From contig JBCCOS010000014.1 of assembly GCA_039025235.1 (NCBI GenBank), positions 1-64,000 of the forward strand: 64,000 bases of DNA, in the 5' to 3' direction. The notes below the pieces were generated by a model, which was not told where the DNA came from, did not search any database, and saw only the letters and a program-made list of their open reading frames with translations. The position numbers and the translations under genes are program-made. Below are positions 63,259 to 64,000 of this stretch, piece by piece (position 1 is the first letter of the stretch; each line of letters begins with the position of its first letter). This DNA is from MED-G105 sp039025235. Its GTDB lineage: Bacteria > Pseudomonadota > Alphaproteobacteria > Caulobacterales > Parvularculaceae.

Positions 63259-64000
63259 TGACCGTCCCCCATAATTAGGGCCACGCAAAACTGGAATCTT
63301 CGGTTGTTGAACTCGGTATAGCGGGCGCGTGCGTGGAGCCATCCCATAGCTCAAGCGCTCGTGCCCGCGGTGATAGGAACTCGGACGGTGTTTTGTATCC
63401 GAGTGCGGAATGTGGGCGTTTCGTGTTGTAATGGATGCGCCATTCCTCGATTGCCTCGCGGGCGTGGCGGATCGATCGGAACCAATTCTGGTTCAGGCAC
63501 TCGTCCCTGCATCGGCCGTTGAAACTCTCGACGAAGGCGTTCTGCATTGGCTTACCGGGCTCAATAAAGCACAGCTTTACGCTCCTGCGTTCGGACCATT
63601 CGAACATGGCCTTTGAGGTTCCCTCCGGGCCGTTATCCAAAACGATCTCTTCGGGTAAGCCAATACGTTCAGCAAGCTCATCAAGGAAGCGCACGAGACG
63701 CTCGCCGCCAATTGAAAAATCAACAATCTGGCCAGGGCAGTATTTGGAATGATCATCGACGATGTTCAGCACACGAAACCGTCGATGGGTGCTGAGCTGA
63801 TCTGACATAAAGTCGAGCGACCAGCGTTGCATCGGGCGGTCTGGTACGCCGATCACCACCCGATCCCGGCGGGGCAGCTTGCGCCGCTTTTTAGTGCGCA
63901 CCTGTAGGTTTTCTTCCCGGTAAAGACGGTAAGTCCGCTTGTGATTGATCACTAGTTCCTCGCGCTTCAGCAACACGTGCAACCGTTTGTAGCCATAGCG
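63259..64000 (-). mobile_element. IS3-family insertion sequence, right end, runs off window
   Basis: The OrfB transposase reads from beyond 64000 down to 63275 in one open minus-strand frame; RYGYKRLHVLL is still in frame at the window edge. DDE residues are visible: D in WSLDFMSD, D in VLDNGPE, E in FVESFNGRCRDE. The product ends TTEDSSFAWP just inside the outer end. The end sequence starting TTGACCGTCCCCCAT near 63258 is nearly the same as the end at 25788. Part of the element lies outside the window, so its completeness cannot be judged. It may be active. Confidence 0.85.
63275..64000 (-). CDS. IS3-family transposase OrfB, N-terminus cut by window edge
   Basis: At least 241 residues of an rve-type DDE integrase-fold transposase. 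The N-terminal HTH_21-like region (HVLLKREELVINHKRTYRLYRE) precedes the catalytic domain with WSLDFMSD, VLDNGPE and ESFNGRCRDE, and ends with RPHSALGYKTPSEF, a family hallmark. In IS3 elements it is made as a fusion with OrfA by -1 frameshifting; OrfA would lie to the right of the window. Confidence 0.9.
   Translation of the reverse strand, partial: RYGYKRLHVLLKREELVINHKRTYRLYREENLQVRTKKRRKLPRRDRVVIGVPDRPMQRWSLDFMSDQLSTHRRFRVLNIVDDHSKYCPGQIVDFSIGGERLVRFLDELAERIGLPEEIVLDNGPEGTSKAMFEWSERRSVKLCFIEPGKPMQNAFVESFNGRCRDECLNQNWFRSIRHAREAIEEWRIHYNTKRPHSALGYKTPSEFLSPRARALELWDGSTHAPAIPSSTTEDSSFAWP

Noticed and set aside
1..64000. CRISPR array, rRNA or complete tRNA
   Set aside because: I found no regularly spaced direct repeats and no rRNA or cloverleaf-forming sequence on either strand by eye.

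Overview
The window reads as part of a conjugative plasmid, or a plasmid-like replicon, of an alphaproteobacterium. Evidence is a RepC-like replication initiator next to ParA and ParB genes, a nearly complete F-type type IV secretion (tra) operon, and alphaproteobacterial-style enzymes and palindromic repeats. The exact genus cannot be fixed from sequence alone; a marine or environmental lineage near Hyphomonadaceae, Parvularculaceae or Sphingomonadales is my inference.

Region 1 (1-18.5 kb) is metabolic cargo: a DUF3604 gene cut by the window edge, a HupE/UreJ gene damaged by a deletion, five penicillin-binding-protein/beta-lactamase-fold serine hydrolases, a DPP-IV-type S9 peptidase, and a minus-strand group encoding an EthA-like flavin monooxygenase, a short-chain dehydrogenase, a MaoC-like hydratase and a TetR regulator. 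Region 2 (18.7-32 kb) continues this cargo (BNR/sortilin-like secreted protein, S33 hydrolase, 3-hydroxyacyl-CoA/carnitine dehydrogenase-like enzyme, M24 peptidase, second S9 peptidase) but is littered with transposase and integrase debris. A nonsense-mutated copy of a tyrosine recombinase lies at 18.7-19.0 kb and an intact relative at 32.1-33.2 kb.

Region 3 (32-39.3 kb) is replicon maintenance: integrase, Phd/PIN toxin-antitoxin pair, replication initiator on the minus strand, divergent parA-parB, and an XRE regulator. Between rep and parA I see a short promoter-hairpin-terminator unit antisense to the rep leader that looks like a copy-control counter-transcribed RNA.

Region 4 (39.8-60.5 kb) is one long plus-strand F-type transfer operon in the order small lipoprotein-like, dsbC, traA, traL, traE, traK, traB, traV (frameshifted), traC, traW, traU, traN (split in two), trbC, S26 peptidase, traF, a small unknown gene, a DnaA-domain-IV-like gene, a lytic transglycosylase, traH and traG. 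Most genes overlap by a few bases. No relaxase (traI) or coupling protein (traD) is present in the window.

Region 5 (60.5-64 kb) holds a small membrane protein, an XRE regulator, a GSU2403-type nucleotidyltransferase-fold gene behind a perfect 13-bp-arm inverted repeat, and an IS3-family transposase that runs off the window. The most noteworthy items are the candidate ctRNA, the DnaA-like gene inside the tra operon, the split traN and frameshifted traV, the monooxygenase with Glu in place of the fingerprint His, and the dense serine-hydrolase/peptidase island.
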